From Trebouxia sp. TZW2008 (lineage: Eukaryota > Chlorophyta > Trebouxiophyceae > Trebouxiales > Trebouxiaceae): DNA of 64,000 nucleotides. The stretch is from assembly GCA_002118135.1 (NCBI GenBank), contig BDIU01000246.1:64463-128462 (forward strand), read 5' to 3'. Made by a program: the position numbers and the translations under genes. Under the pieces are notes generated by a model, which made no database searches, was not told where the DNA came from, and saw only the letters and a program-made list of their open reading frames with translations. Below, piece after piece: positions 33,401-44,500 of the stretch (position 1 is its first letter; each line of letters begins with the position of its first letter).

Positions 33401-33860
33401 AGAGTACCACTGCCTCTACTGTGCTGACCGCCGCTGCTGGATGTGGTGACGCCGGTGCTGCCATTTCTATCGCTGCTCTCAAGCCTAGCAGCGGTCGCAG
33501 CTGTGAAGGCATCGCGTTGCGAGGTGGACGGCGTGTCTGCGGGTGGGTTGTACGGCGCGACTGGACGACGGCTCTCCGCCACGCCGTTGAAAGGAGCCGC
33601 CTGGTGCAGGTGGGGCTCATAGCGAGGCACTGAAGGCTGACCTTGACTCCGGCGAGAAGATGGAGTGCCTGGTCCCAGCAAGCTGCTGCTGACTGAGCTG
33701 CCAAGACTAGCTGATCTGAGCAGCTCCTCATTCTCTGTGTCACCAACCAGCTTTGCAAAGCCAAGGGGTGCTGCCTTGTCAAGTGTGCCTCGAGCAGCTA
33801 GACTGCCATGTAGTGCTGCCTGCAAGACACAGCACAGCAGCCGAACTGTCTGCTCAGAGT
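30446..33860 (-). CDS. OTU-family cysteine protease (deubiquitinase) with disordered N-terminus
   Basis: Exons are about 33860-32553, 32127-31934, 31212-31007 and 30719-30446, with matching phases. The first exon encodes a roughly 400-residue Ser/Pro/Gln/Ala-rich, probably disordered region. It ends in an acidic helical part (DVTAEELQQIARLIEAESHQ; DDLTAEEWEAIAALGDHKQP) and CRIARMPNGVFYMDVR. The OTU domain follows: GDGNCGYRAIG, with the nucleophile Cys on the start of exon 2, then VSDSVVLFLRALAAYHMAAN, then NTIRAIAHACKVKIVVADG, and finally SNHFAAAF carrying the catalytic His near the C-terminus. The protein stops 6 residues after that His. OTU enzymes cleave ubiquitin chains; linkage choice cannot be told. 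The start codon is unresolved: it should lie in the 294 bp before the coiled-coil gene's stop. One option is an ATG spliced from near 33935. Confidence 0.8.
31735..31933 (-). repeat. About 55-bp tandem repeat in an OTU-gene intron
   Basis: The motif CAGACATTGCARATRCTGAC(ACA) on the plus strand occurs four times, beginning near 31735, 31791, 31846 and 31901 (spacings 55-57). It abuts the donor of the exon ending at 31934. It may be a donor-side expansion like those in LTN1, although here mainly intron text is repeated. Confidence 0.7.
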
Positions 33861-34154
33861 CTGTGGGGCACAGAATCAACTGACACGAGGTGCATCACAT
33901 GCGAATGCAGCAGTTCGCTACCAGCGATGCAGTGCTGCATCACAGCACTCAGCAGCAAGCTCAGGAGGCATCCGCTATTCGACCCATAAAATTGTGGCTG
34001 TTTTCCAGCTGTCTCAGTGAGAGTAGGAAGCAGTTGCACATAGCAAGGCCTCACACAAGCTGAGACAAGACAATAGTCAGGTATGGATGCCAGTTGCACT
34101 GCATTGTGTGTCAAGCTGAGCAGCACTTGCAGGCCTGCCAACTACAGGTGCTTG

Positions 34155-37100
34155 TCATTCTGCCAATAGCTCCACATTGACCTCTTCAGCAGGACTGGCT
34201 GTCATCCAATCAATGCAAGAGATGCGGTTCCTACAGCTTACTACAGTGACTACAGTGTTACCGGCTACAGTAACTACAGCAAACATAGCCCTCATGAAGA
34301 ATCGCATAACAAACAGACTAAGGAGGGAGGACTCACAGATTGGCTTTCACTCCGCTCAGCAATGGGTACAGGCTCTGACAGAGGCCTTGATGACCCCTGG
34401 CCTGCCCCTTGAGGCATTTGCCCTGGCCCCTTTGGCTGGCAGCAGCCCTCTTCTGCATTGGGTACGCCCTACACATGCCAGTGCATACTTCTGAGCACAC
34501 GTTTATTGAGGAGTACCATCTGTGCAAAGGGAAAGCACATGGCGTGTGTTGTTCTTCACTGCTGTAGAGCGTTGCCTGGCCTTTGAATCTGCATAGCCTG
34601 CACACATTTCAGCAGTCACAATTTCCCAAGATCCACAGATCAACAGTCCACTAGTGAGCTTCATTGTCAAGCATGAAAAGTGACTGCACTTACAAACAAC
34701 AAGCAGTTAGCATCTGCATTGTTGCTTTCAAACATCATCCAGGAGCATTGAGCTGCAAAGCCCACCTACACTATATTTAGCAACTTGCATCAACCAGATG
34801 CTGACGGCATGTTCAACCGCCCATATGCTGAAAGTCTGTTTGCCAACATGCCAAATAGCATTTTTCATTTTATTTTCAAAATCAAAGCAAAAGCAGCGAC
34901 TCACAGTGACGACAACCATGAGCGGTTGAAGTGCAGGGTTCAGCTGGTCCCAGCTGTCATGGCTTGCCGGCTGTGGGTCTGCCCTGAATGAAGTGTGAGC
35001 TGTGCCTGACTCCGGCTGCTGCCGGTCTGACTTGCTCAGAGGCCATCCCTGCGTATGCAAAGGGTGTGTGTTACGTGTAGTAAGTCACACATGCTACTGC
35101 ATGGCTGGTGCAGACATGCTACAGTCAGGCAACGTCAGCCATTGCTTGAACAATGTGCCATCCAGCAAACATAAGGACAGATTTCCTCCCAAGTACATTC
35201 AGAAGTGCATGTGCCTGAGTGGCTTGGCAGTGTGCTCAGCATCAAGCCTACTGCAGCACTTTCCTATGCAGCATGTCAGAAGCTTGACCTGCAAGAGTGT
35301 CAATTTGTGTAGTAGGAGACATGCATACAGCTACAGCAATGCTACCACCGTGCAACACACAAGTCTGAAATTTGACCATTCAGATGTTCTTTGTGTGAAA
35401 GTAGCATGAGATGCTGACATGAAGATGGACAAGAAATGATCAGTCCAGGTGCATTTGCTCGAATATTGAGAGTTGCAAACTTCACACAATCATGACTTAC
35501 GCAATTACAACTAGCTTTGCTGCTGAGCATTACCTGTGAAGCTCCAGGCAGAAGCTGTTGCAGCAGCTGTGGTGGGTCTGCAGCAGCAGCCTGACCAGCA
35601 GTGGTACCCCTGTCCATCTTGCTCAGCTGTGCACGCAACCTGTAGACTGCCACCTCATGCTTCTGAGCCTCTGCCTCAGCTATTCTTGTTGACTGCTGAG
35701 CATTGCTGAGGTCAAACTGAAGCTTTGTGATCTGGTTTTGAGCAGCAACACCAGCTTGCTCCTCAGCTTGCAGTTGGCTGTGGACGTCAGTCACTGAGGC
35801 CTCAAGCTGCTTAGCTGAGTCCAGCGCAGCCTGTTTCTGCTGCTCAAGCTCATGAATTTGCTTGGCAGTTGCATCAGCAGCGCTGGATGTGGCCGTGATG
35901 CTTTGCTGTGCAGTTTCAAGGTCTACCTGCAGCTGCTTGATGAGCTTCTGATTGGCAGCTGCATCGGCTTGGCTCGCTGTTGCTGCAGCTTGCTTCTCAG
36001 ACTCCAGCTTGCTCAGTTGGCTCTGTGCCTCTGACAGGGACTTCTCAAGTGCGTCGACTGAGCTCATGGCTTGGTCCTTATCTTGACTGAGGGCAGTCAT
36101 CTGCTTGGCTGCTGCCTCTGCTGCTATTTCAGCCTTCTGGGTCCTCTCACCCGCAGAGCTGAGCTGTCTTTGCAGGTTTTGGGTGGTGGTACTGAGCTGC
36201 TTGGCTGCTGCTTCTGCTGCCTTGTCAGCTTTTTGGGTCTTCTCACCCTCAGTGCTGAGCTGTGACTGCAGCTGCTGGATGGTCTTCTGTTCCCAAGCTG
36301 CAGCAGTTTGGCGAGACCTGGCTGCAGCCTGCCTGTCTGCCCTCATGTTGCTCAGCTGCCTCTGAGCATTGGCCAGTTGCCGCTGTAGCCCATTGCTGGA
36401 GTCCAAGGCACTCTGTTTCTCAACACTGACTGCGTGAAGCTGCGCAGACAACTCTTGTGCCTGTGTCTGTGTGCGTGACACCTTCTCTGAGAGACTCTGG
36501 ATGTTGGCAGCATCTGTCTGCTGGTCAGCCCTGAACTTGCTGAGCTGGCTTTCTTTATCTGCCAGCTGGAGCTTGAGACTGTCAACTGAGTCCAACGCAC
36601 CCTGCCTGTCAAGTCTTAGCACATCAAGCTGCTCTGATGAAGCCAATTTGGTGCGACTCAGCTTGGCTGCCAACTCGTTCTTGAGTGCTTTCTCTGCCTC
36701 AAGAAGCTGTTCTGTTGTAGTTTGTGTGTGCTGAGCCTCTGAAATCGACTCCTTGGCTGCCTGAAACTGCTGAGACAGCTCTGCAAATTGAGCTGCTTCT
36801 GCTTGCTGCTCAGCCAACAGCTTGATCACCTGCTTGTTGGCATCTGCCAACTTCTGGGCACGCTCGCCAGCCAGATCCAGAGCATCCTGTCGCTCAGTCC
36901 CAGCTGTGGTAAGGCGCTCGGCCAGCTCAGCCCTCTTGAGCTCTGAGCGCTGCAGTTTTTCTGAGGTTGCGTGTTGGGCTGACTGCTCTGCCAGAAATTG
37001 ACCCTCAGAAGCAGTCTGCTGCTGATGCAGGTCAAGAATCTGCTGCTCAGCGTTCTGCAGCTGCTCCGTCAGCTCGGCATTGCATGAGCTGGCGTGCTGA

Positions 37101-38778
37101 GTCTGGCTCAGCAGCTCACTGATCTCATTTTGAGCGTCTGCCAGTGACTGCTGACGCGCGTCTGCTAAGTTTTGCGTAGCCAGTGTGATTGACTCAGCTG
37201 CGCCGAGCCTATTGATCAGATCAGCTTTGGCAAGCTCTGAATCTGCCTGAGAGGCCAAGCATGCTTTGTGTGCTGACTGCTCTGCTGTGAGTTCCTGATG
37301 TGTTGTCGTCTGCAACCGCTGCAGCTCTTGGATTTGGGACTGGGCTTTGGTGAGCTGCTGCTGCAGATCTGCAGAGAGATCTGCAGCTGCCTGCTGCTCA
37401 TCTGCCGCCTTCTCAACCTGAGCATGAGCCTCTCCCAGAGCCTTCTGATGCTCCAAGAGCTGGTTGCCTGACTCCAATTCAGCCATTAGCAGCTGCCCAG
37501 AGATCTGCTGCTTGGCAAATGCAACTTCTGCAAGCTGCGCTGTCAAGCCCGTGCAAGCAGTCTGCTCATGCTGAAGCTGCTCCTGAGCAGTGGCAAGCTT
37601 CAGCTGCATCTCCTTGAACCGCTCCAGGGTCTGTTCCAGCTGTTGCTGCAGCACTGTGGCCATGGATTGCTCTTGCTGAGGCTGCTCGATGAGGAAATCC
37701 TCGTGCACTTCCAAGTTTGAGGTGGATATTTCAACATGGCAAGTCTGTGGATGAGATTGCATGGTAGGAAAGTCGTTCACATTCAACTGCAGCTGGCTGA
37801 GCTGCTTGTGCACGGCATCAAGAGCAGTGTGAGCCTCCTGCTCTGCTTGTTTTGCAGCGCTGCAGCTGTATTCTGCTTCATCAGCTGCAGCTTTCTGAAC
37901 TGCTAGCTCTGACTGAGCTTGGCTGAGCTGCTCAGCACTGATCAGTTCAGCTGCTTGACTTGAAGTCAGAGCTATGCTAGTGTCGTCTAGCTGCTGCTGC
38001 AGAGCTTGCAGGCTGACTTGCAACTCAGTGTTTGCAGCATCTGACTGCTTGAACTGGCTGTGGGCTACTCTCTCAGCAGATGTGGATTCCTTGAGGTCTG
38101 CAGCCACCTCAGAGAGTTTGCTGCGAGCTATGACTAACTCAAACATCTTGCCCTTGGTCTTCTGCTGGGCGTTGTGAAGGTCCAGACCAAGTTTGCTGAT
38201 GGTTCCAGCCAGCACGTCCTGACTGTGAAGCAGGGCTGTCTGCAGTGCCTGGACTTTCTGTTGGTGGCGCTTGAGCCCAATCTTGGCAGCATAGCTGCAG
38301 TGCTGCTGCTGATGCAGCTTTGCAGCCTGGCTGCACAAAGCCTGCAACTGACGCAGACTGTCCTGCTTTACAGATACCTGCAGGAATCAAGTATGTGTCA
38401 TTTCACAGCAAAGTATCTCAAGGAAAAAGTCTGCACTGTGGTTGCTACACGATGTAGCTGCAGCGCTTTACTTTGTGTACTGATGAACACACTTTGACTG
38501 AAACGCCTCGTCGCTAAGTCAACGAGGCTTACCTCAGCAAAAGCAGTCATGAAAGTCGACGCTGGTGACACTATCTCATGAGGTACGTTGTAGTCAGTAC
38601 CCTCTTGCAAGCTGTTGGTAGACACTACCTGAAAGCAACGAGCGGCACTGTTGTCGCAACCGGGCCTGGTATGCCGATACACACAACCTGTTATATCGCG
38701 ATGCATTCAGCGTACCCCCTGCGGTATTGAGTACTTCTTGGATATCTCGCTGCTGGCGTTGACCGGAGACGTGGCCAT
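34155..38778 (-). CDS. Large coiled-coil protein, unknown family
   Basis: Six exons (38778-38716, 38628-38533, 38377-35534, 35048-34905, 34452-34337 and 34230-34155) sum to 3339 nt, 1112 aa, with all phases matching. The N-terminus is MATSPVNASSEISKKYSIPQ, then VVSTNSLQEGTDYNVPHEIV SPASTFMTAFAE. One 948-codon exon is an almost uninterrupted coiled coil rich in Q, A, L, E and S, with repeated QLQ/EL/AAADEA heptad-like text. The tail becomes less regular and ends in IDWMTASPAEEVNVELLAE. No motor, kinase or membrane segment was seen. This architecture suits a scaffold, centrosome/basal-body, golgin or cytoskeletal protein; none can be chosen. It is divergent from a plus-strand gene 60 bp away and 294 bp upstream of the OTU coding region. 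Confidence 0.8.
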
Positions 38779-38838
38779 CAGAAGTAAGCAAGGGCAGAGC
38801 TAGAGGGACTTGAATGCACGCACCCTGTCGCCCTTCGC

Positions 38839-40743
38839 ATGAGTACTGAAGCTGACAGCACGTCCGTGCTAATCAAGGCCAAGCGCGTGCGCCATCGCAA
38901 TCCTTGCAACGTTGCGGTCAACTCCACATTCTTGCGACCTTCTCGTGAGAATGCTGAACAGAGGAAGAAGAAGATGATGACATGTGAGCCACATCTCATG
39001 TATGTTACAGGGCAAACTTAATTGGCTCTCTGACACGTAGCTAGCATACCCTTTTCATGCGCCCCGTTACAGTGGTTTCGGAAACCATTGCTACAGAGCG
39101 CGTATGGGATTAAAAGCGTTGCTAGCTAAATGGCGAGGTGCTAATTCCTCACACTGCTACAATGTAGCCCCTTGATGCATGTCTTGCATGCGCATGTCTG
39201 TGAACGCCTTATGTTGTTAAATGTGTGCACTCCAGGTGCTGCATGATTCTTAGTTCAACGCACATGTTGGCCCGATTTTCTAGAGTGCAGACAGGGTTTG
39301 CACCTGCAAGTTGGCGTTGACTTTGACAAGTCTAGACCTGATCAGTGAGTTTGGGTGTTATGCCTCTCTGAAACAGAGAGCTTTTCACATGAAGAGCAAA
39401 CAAAGGTGCAGAAGGTTGGAACGATCCTTTCAAGAAAGGTATGTAACGCAACGTACGACAGCCTGCAGTACCAAAGGAGCGACTGCAAAAAGGGTAACAT
39501 CACAGAAGGTTGCCAAGCTGGTGATGGATCAGCAGTGGTGCAAGCACAGAAGGTTCCCAGGCGGACATGTCGGCTGCTGTCCCCATTTTCATTGCAAGGC
39601 TGCATTAGTCTGGTGATCAAGCTTTCCAAGCACACCATCAATATGCCGGAACATGGTAGAGTTGGGGAATCAGTTGCCTGGGCATGCAGGGCTGTTGCTC
39701 GCGGCCTTGTTGTCCACAGGATAAGCTGAGCCTCATGCCGTCTGTTTGCCATCTGTCATTGCACCAAAAGCTCATATCAGTGTAAACCATTCTGTCCATC
39801 AGCGGCGAGCATAAGTGATTCTGTTGCACTGACCATAGCCTTTATTTGGTGTTATTAGGCTTCATATACAGCTCCAGCTCCGAGGATGCTGTGCTGATGG
39901 ACAAGCGCCAAATGGATGCAATAGTCCAAAAGGGCATCAGCTCTTGGCATGGCCTTTTGCAGCATTGAAGCAAGCATCAAGGCTGCAGTTGCTGTCCTGC
40001 GCGTATCAGATCAGGCACACTGCTGGCAAGCCACCTGTGATCAATTGGACTGCGCTGCACAAATGGCGAATCAGAAAGTCAGCAGATGGAACATCATGGG
40101 TGCATATGCAAAGCCATGGTCAGAAGAGGCTTTATCAAAAACATCAGCTCCTGCAAGAGCTGAGCTCAAGATGTACATAAGGTCTTCTCATCTGCCCAGC
40201 ACCACAGCTGCAGCCTTGCAGGGAAGCTCTTGCCCATGTGCTCATTTAGATTGTCAATCTTGTTTCAGAAACCGCAAAGACTTGTAAGGCTCCCACACAC
40301 TGCATGGCAGGTGATCATTCCACAGCGCAAACATTTCAGACTTCACTCCCTGCAGAAGCCACTTTGTTAGCTATATGGATAAGATAGATACATACGAAAT
40401 GACCCTGGCATTTGTTGTTGGTTTCTGCCTGCTGATGAGTGCGGGACGCCATTGCCATCCTGTGGCTACGTCTTGAGGCTGCGACTCATTGCAGGCAACA
40501 TGGTGATGATGCCTATGGGCATGCAAACCTTTTCTCTTTGCTTGTACGGGGCTTCAGAGGTGTGTTCTTTAGCTTTGCTGTTGACCAAAGCATGCTTGAT
40601 GGCGCTTTGGTGTGCGCACAAAGTGTAGCAACAGCAGGCCACTGGCCCAACCTGTCTGCTGCATTCTGAAATGTTGTAGTGCAGTTTCTGGCCTCTTCTT
40701 CTGCAGACAATCCTGCAGGAGCTAGCCCCCAGTCAGCAGTGGT
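38839..40743 (+). CDS. Uncharacterised multi-exon gene (model incomplete)
   Basis: An ATG at 38839 opens MSTEADSTSVLIKAKRVRHR and a basic stretch ending ENAEQRKKKMMT before a gtgagc donor at about 38982. Further coding-like pieces on the same strand are GVDFDKSRPDQ (about 39311-39343), AFHMKSKQRCRRLERSFQ (about 39379-39440), FIYSSSSEDAVLMDKRQMDA (about 39862-39950), CGTPLPSCGYVLRLRLIAGN with MVMMPMGMQ (about 40440-40530), and a possible terminal exon TILQELAPSQQW ending at TAA 40743. I could not join them in a consistent phase, so some may be decayed copies or intron text. No family was recognised. The 5' end shares a 60-bp promoter gap with the divergent coiled-coil gene. Confidence 0.4.
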
Positions 40744-41595
40744 AACTTGTATGCTGTGGCAGCAACTCTAGCAGCAGGACTGGCCGAAGCATGCTTAGCC
40801 ACAGCGGCGCCACCAAAGACTGCAACTCATGTCGTCCCAGTCCATGAATGCAGCTTGAGTGCTGTCAGCTTGAGACAGACTGCAGCATACAGTGTGGACT
40901 GCAACATTCAGCTCACACGTTCAGAAGCAATTTGTAGCGCTAGACATAAAAGCGGCCCTCATGACCTGCTACTTGTTGAGGGTGCGAGGTGCTGTTATGT
41001 ACTTTGCTATGGCGACATACACCAGTAGTATCATGATGTGTGACACCACAATACAAGGGACTGCGTGGGCCTCATGCTGTCAGCCAGCAGTAGCACGATG
41101 TGTGTCGTGATCTTGACCTAGTGATCACGCGCAAAGTTGCTCAGAGTCAACCGCGCCTGGCAGAAAGGTAGGCACTTGCCGCTTGCTCAGCAATGAGGCA
41201 GCAACACTACTTGCTCCGCATACCGGCATTCGTGCTGACGCAGACCAGCGCAACGGGTACGACAAGAAAGGCCACTGCAGCTGCAGCTGCACGTGCGAAA
41301 AAGCACAGCTGGTGGGGTGACTTTGCAGATGCACGTCGATAGCGTACACTTGCAGACTTTGGGATTGACATGATAACAGCGCTATCTGCCCGGATAGTCG
41401 TCAGCTCAGGCCAGTATCTAGTTTTAGGCCATCAAAGCATCTTGCGCAGTGAACGAAGTTTGAGCTGTTCCCGGCTCTATTCTGCATTGCGAGCAAGCAG
41501 GTAAGTTAGTGTAAGTCGGAACGCGGCCATCGAAAAAACTACTGCAGCTGAGTGCGTCACTTCTGGTTGCTAGGTCAGTGCACCAGTTTGCGAGC
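40744..41595. other. Intergenic interval, no gene seen
   Basis: This should contain the 3' flank of the uncharacterised gene and the nucleoside hydrolase promoter. Open frames are short and unsupported. Confidence 0.5.
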
Positions 41596-44500
41596 ATGGC
41601 AGACGGTCCTTCGCTTCCAGTTTGGACAGACTGCGATGCAGGCTCCGATGACGCTCTTGGTGCGTCCAGTAGGCGGTTCCGGATCGCTTGTTCTGAAACG
41701 TTTGCACGTACTGCTTCAAGCGCTGATGAGTGACTCCGACCTGCATGCATATGCAGGCATACTGCTTGCAGCAAACGCTCACATTGTTGGCATCTCCTCC
41801 GTGCGAGGCAACACGGTAAGCTGCTGCAACTCAGCATTCCAAACACTGAGCTGTGCTCTAAGTGCAATTGCCATGCTGCAGGCTGTTGACAATGTCTCTC
41901 ACAACATATTGAGGGTGCTTGATCTGTGTTCAAGGTCAGAGCATTAAGTTTGCACAACTTGCTGCAAGGTTGTGTAGATCATCTGATGCTCCTGTTAAGT
42001 CTGAAGCAAGCACGCATGCAGGCAAGATGTTCCTGTATACACGGGCGCAGATCACTCCCTGAATGGCCAGCAGCAACCTGTGCCAAAGGTGTTTCAATTT
42101 CTTTGCTGATCATCGCAAAATCTACTCGCAAGCATGCATCCTGCAGTCTAAATTCCACTGAATTGGCCATGTACTTTGCAGTCAGGCAGCATTAATGCTT
42201 TGCAAGCTCCCTTGGCAGTGCCTGCTTGCACTTGGTCATGCTGATTTATTGTTCTGTACTAGACTGTGCAAGCTCTTTGACAGCGTCTGCTTGCAGATGC
42301 TCATGATGGGGTGCTGTGCTGTAGTGGAGTGGGCAAGATGGGCTTGGGGATCAGCCAGATGTCTTCCCAGCTTCAGCCAGCATCTCTGGCAGACCAGCAT
42401 CAGGTGCTTTGCATTGCGTTGTATTGCATCGCTTTGCGTGTTGAGCGTAATGAAATGGACTGCTTGTCACTAATCTACTTGGCATGCAATCACCACTGAA
42501 TGCACCATGCCGCCAATGTATATGCCATGATTCTGAATTGGTCCAGCCGCTGCTGCTACAGATTAGCTACAATCTAGCATCAGCAAAGCCTGATCGCAGC
42601 CAAATGATTACAATGCCCAATCTGCAGCTGTGACGTCACACTGACGCAAGTTCTGATGTCGTGACTCTGAAGTCCACCATCCCAACAGCAGATCTAGCAA
42701 AAGGGTGCAACCTTGAAGTCTGAAGTCAATTGCAGAGCTTACTGTTCAGGATGCATTACTACATAGCACACAGGTCAACCTGCCATGCATTGCACAAACA
42801 GTTGTACAAGGACAGCCTCTCAACATGCTTGCGAAAGTGACACAGCACGACTGTGCATGCAGGCCCTGTTGCCAACAAGCTGTGTGAAGCTGCAGCCAAA
42901 CATGCTGGCAAGCTGGTGGTGATAGCCACTGGTCCCTTGACAAACCTGGCGCATGCCCTACAGCGTGAACCTGGGCTTGTCTCACATGGTACGTGCTTTA
43001 TAAATAAGAAAACCATCAAGGTGAAAGATAGTCAATGATTGCGCACAAGAACACAACGGGAGAGGAAAGAGAAAGGAAAGAGGGACAAAAAGTGAACGAG
43101 GTTTGGAAAGATTTTAATAACTGTCAGTATTTGAATTGTAGAAAATAAAAGTAGTTTGTTATAAAAGATAAAATACAAAAGATTATCAACAAAACTTTCT
43201 AGGAATTCCCAAAGGCCTACAATACTTATTAGCAATATTACTCCCAACAACATTACTACAGCATAGTGATAAATCTTACCACTCTGGAGTCGACTCTGAT
43301 AGCGTGTCAAATTTTCAGATAGGAATTTGATGCTGCAAGTGAGGTGTGCTTGTAACAGGGTGGCATATAAGCTAGGGCTGTCAGCCTCATGGCATCACCC
43401 AATTACGTGTTGTGTTGTAACAGTACTGCAAACACCAGGCACAGTGTTTCTGCCAAGTGACTGATGTATGTGCTTCACAACTTCAATGCAAGCTGACTTT
43501 CAAAGCAACAGTGCCTGTGGACACATTCAGAGGACACTTGCCTGTTGCATGTCAACAATACAGGCGTATGTGCTACCGTTGCACAGATTGATGAGCTGGC
43601 TCAATGTCTTGATTTGCTGTGATAGATGACTGATCAAGAACTCAGTCTTCTATCATATCTGTGGCACTTGCATGGCGCTGCATGGCGTTTGTGTGGCACG
43701 ATACATGGGGCAAATCCATATTGCGTGTACAGTGCAGCGCCTGGTGGTGATGGGTGGGAATGAGGCTCGCAATGACTGGACAGCCACAGGGGCTGAGTTC
43801 AACTTCTTCTGTGACCCAGATGCTGCAGCAGCAGTCATTCATCAGGTGTGATTTCCCAGAGTGACCTTCATGCATGCCCAAGGTATGCACAGTCAATCAT
43901 GTCGAGCATGCTGAATGGTCAGCATTGGTCCAACACAAGAAACACATCTGCCGATTGGTGAGTTGCCACATGCAAGCCCTGCTTTCAACATGCTTGGTTC
44001 AAGCTGGAATTGGTCCGGCAATTTGCCAAATGCTCGACTGCATTGTCAGCACAGTGACACCTGCACACATCACCATTCCAAAGCATGACACAGCAGACAC
44101 AGGTGCAATGAAGCTTTTCGCCATAAGCTTGCGCTTGCAGCTGCTCAACACCGTGCGGCACCTTTGTTGTTTGAAACAAGCCACAGTTGAAATGTGTACT
44201 CTATGGCTTATAGTCTGTGCACCGTTGTCACTAGCCAGAACCTATATGATCAAAGGTCTAGCCCTCTTTGAGTGACACCTTTGATCAGTGCTTTTGCAGT
44301 GGTCCAGCTTGTGAACAGGCTTGGTTGCTCAAAGACAGTCGCTTGGTGACTATACGTACCTAGCAAGGCCTTTGAGCCCAACTAGCATGCGTTATTATGT
44401 ATGTATGTATGTGTGTGTGTATGTATGTATGTAGGTATGTATGTATGTATGTCTAGCCCTCTTCTGTACAGCTAGACTGACTGGTTTGCAGCATGGGTCT

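Noticed and set aside
33854..34141. Minus-strand helical frame between the coiled-coil and OTU genes, suggesting one fused gene
   Set aside because: It cannot be joined in phase to the coiled-coil gene's last exon, which ends in a clean TGA. Two genes are more economical.
36071..36365. Plus-strand frames rich in Leu/Cys opposite the coiled-coil exon
   Set aside because: These are antisense shadows of the CAG/CTG-rich coiled-coil coding sequence.
39060..39165. Hairpin-like stretch (TGGTTTCGGAAACCA) considered as a tRNA
   Set aside because: No T-loop box B, acceptor stem or anticodon arrangement fits a tRNA.
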